Shown: piece after piece, positions 32,463 through 32,532 of the stretch
How the letters are laid out: each line of letters starts with the position of its first letter
Numbering within the stretch: the stretch's first letter is position 1
Origin: an uncultured Bacilli bacterium
Lineage (GTDB): Bacteria; Bacillota_I; Bacilli_A; RF39; UBA660
Direction of reading: 5' to 3'
NCBI GenBank assembly: GCA_944358405.1
Contig: CALVQX010000020.1
Span: 1 to 32,532 of the forward strand
Length of the DNA: 32,532 bases
Program-made: the position numbers and the translations under genes
Notes under the pieces: generated by a model
What the model was told of the DNA's origin: nothing
What the model saw: only the letters and a program-made list of their open reading frames with translations
Databases searched by the model: none

Positions 32463-32522
32463 AACACACGAAATTTGATATTTTTTAAAAATTATCAAAT
32501 AATGTGTTATTTGGTATATAAT
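32463..32522. promoter_or_regulatory. Palindrome and possible promoter at the window end
   Basis: ATTTGATA (32473-32480) and TATCAAAT (32493-32500) form a perfect inverted repeat, framed by AACACA (32463-32468) and TGTGTT (32503-32508). A TATAAT at 32517-32522 follows. It may be an operator over the -35 region of the next gene, which lies outside the window; no clear -35 box is seen. Confidence 0.4.
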
Positions 32523-32532
32523 ATAAGTGTAG

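Overview
The window is low-GC DNA (A+T-rich throughout) with Gram-positive-type Shine-Dalgarno sites, sigma-A-like promoters, YlbJ/YlbL homologues and TGA used as a normal stop. This points to an uncultured Bacillota/Bacilli lineage near the Mollicutes (for example RF39- or Erysipelotrichia-like gut bacteria). The placement is an inference from gene content; there is no rRNA in the window.

Layout. 1-3036: a type II secretion/type IV pilus ATPase (minus strand, cut by the window start) with an unusual repetitive tail, divergent from two prepilin-like genes. 3031-5024: ylbJ-like (minus) and ylbL-like (plus). 4983-5483: a gene-free stretch with three diverged copies of a promoter/RBS-like module headed by TCCCA direct repeats. 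5484-8296: a two-component system and a short-chain dehydrogenase. 8335-23791: a large NAD salvage region (below). 23843-25538: a UvsE-type endonuclease and glutamate racemase. 25611-28507: a lipid operon, acyltransferase - acyl-CoA synthetase - acyltransferase. 28575-30560: an esterase, a DUF1003 membrane protein and a lipoprotein. 30576-31629: tRNA-Arg(CCG) and a convergent CorA transporter. 31746-32364: a superoxide dismutase pseudogene. The window ends in a palindromic promoter-like region.

The NAD region encodes a nearly closed salvage loop. PncA converts nicotinamide to nicotinate. PncB makes NaMN using PRPP, NadD makes NaAD, NadE makes NAD and NadK makes NADP. PncC deamidates NMN to NaMN. 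A NudF-like Nudix enzyme would turn ADP-ribose into ribose-5-phosphate, which a divergent Prs could recycle into PRPP for PncB. The region also encodes an NrtR-type regulator (Nudix domain plus winged helix). Two near-consensus promoters, at pncA and at the start of the prs-nadD operon, have their -10 box inside a 23-bp palindrome (G[A/T]TATTAA-N7-TTAATAAC). Related, weaker copies lie just upstream of the Shine-Dalgarno sites of pncA, pncB, a methylthiotransferase-like radical-SAM gene, an unknown 120-aa gene and prs.

The most unusual content is the set of non-textbook genes embedded in this region: a TRAM-less MiaB/RimO-like radical-SAM protein under an operator copy, a second radical-SAM gene with a probable frameshift, several unrecognised proteins, and a small protein whose H/Y/E-like motifs resemble a DarT-type ADP-ribosyltransferase, which would be a NAD consumer beside NAD salvage. 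No CRISPR array, insertion sequence or prophage was seen.
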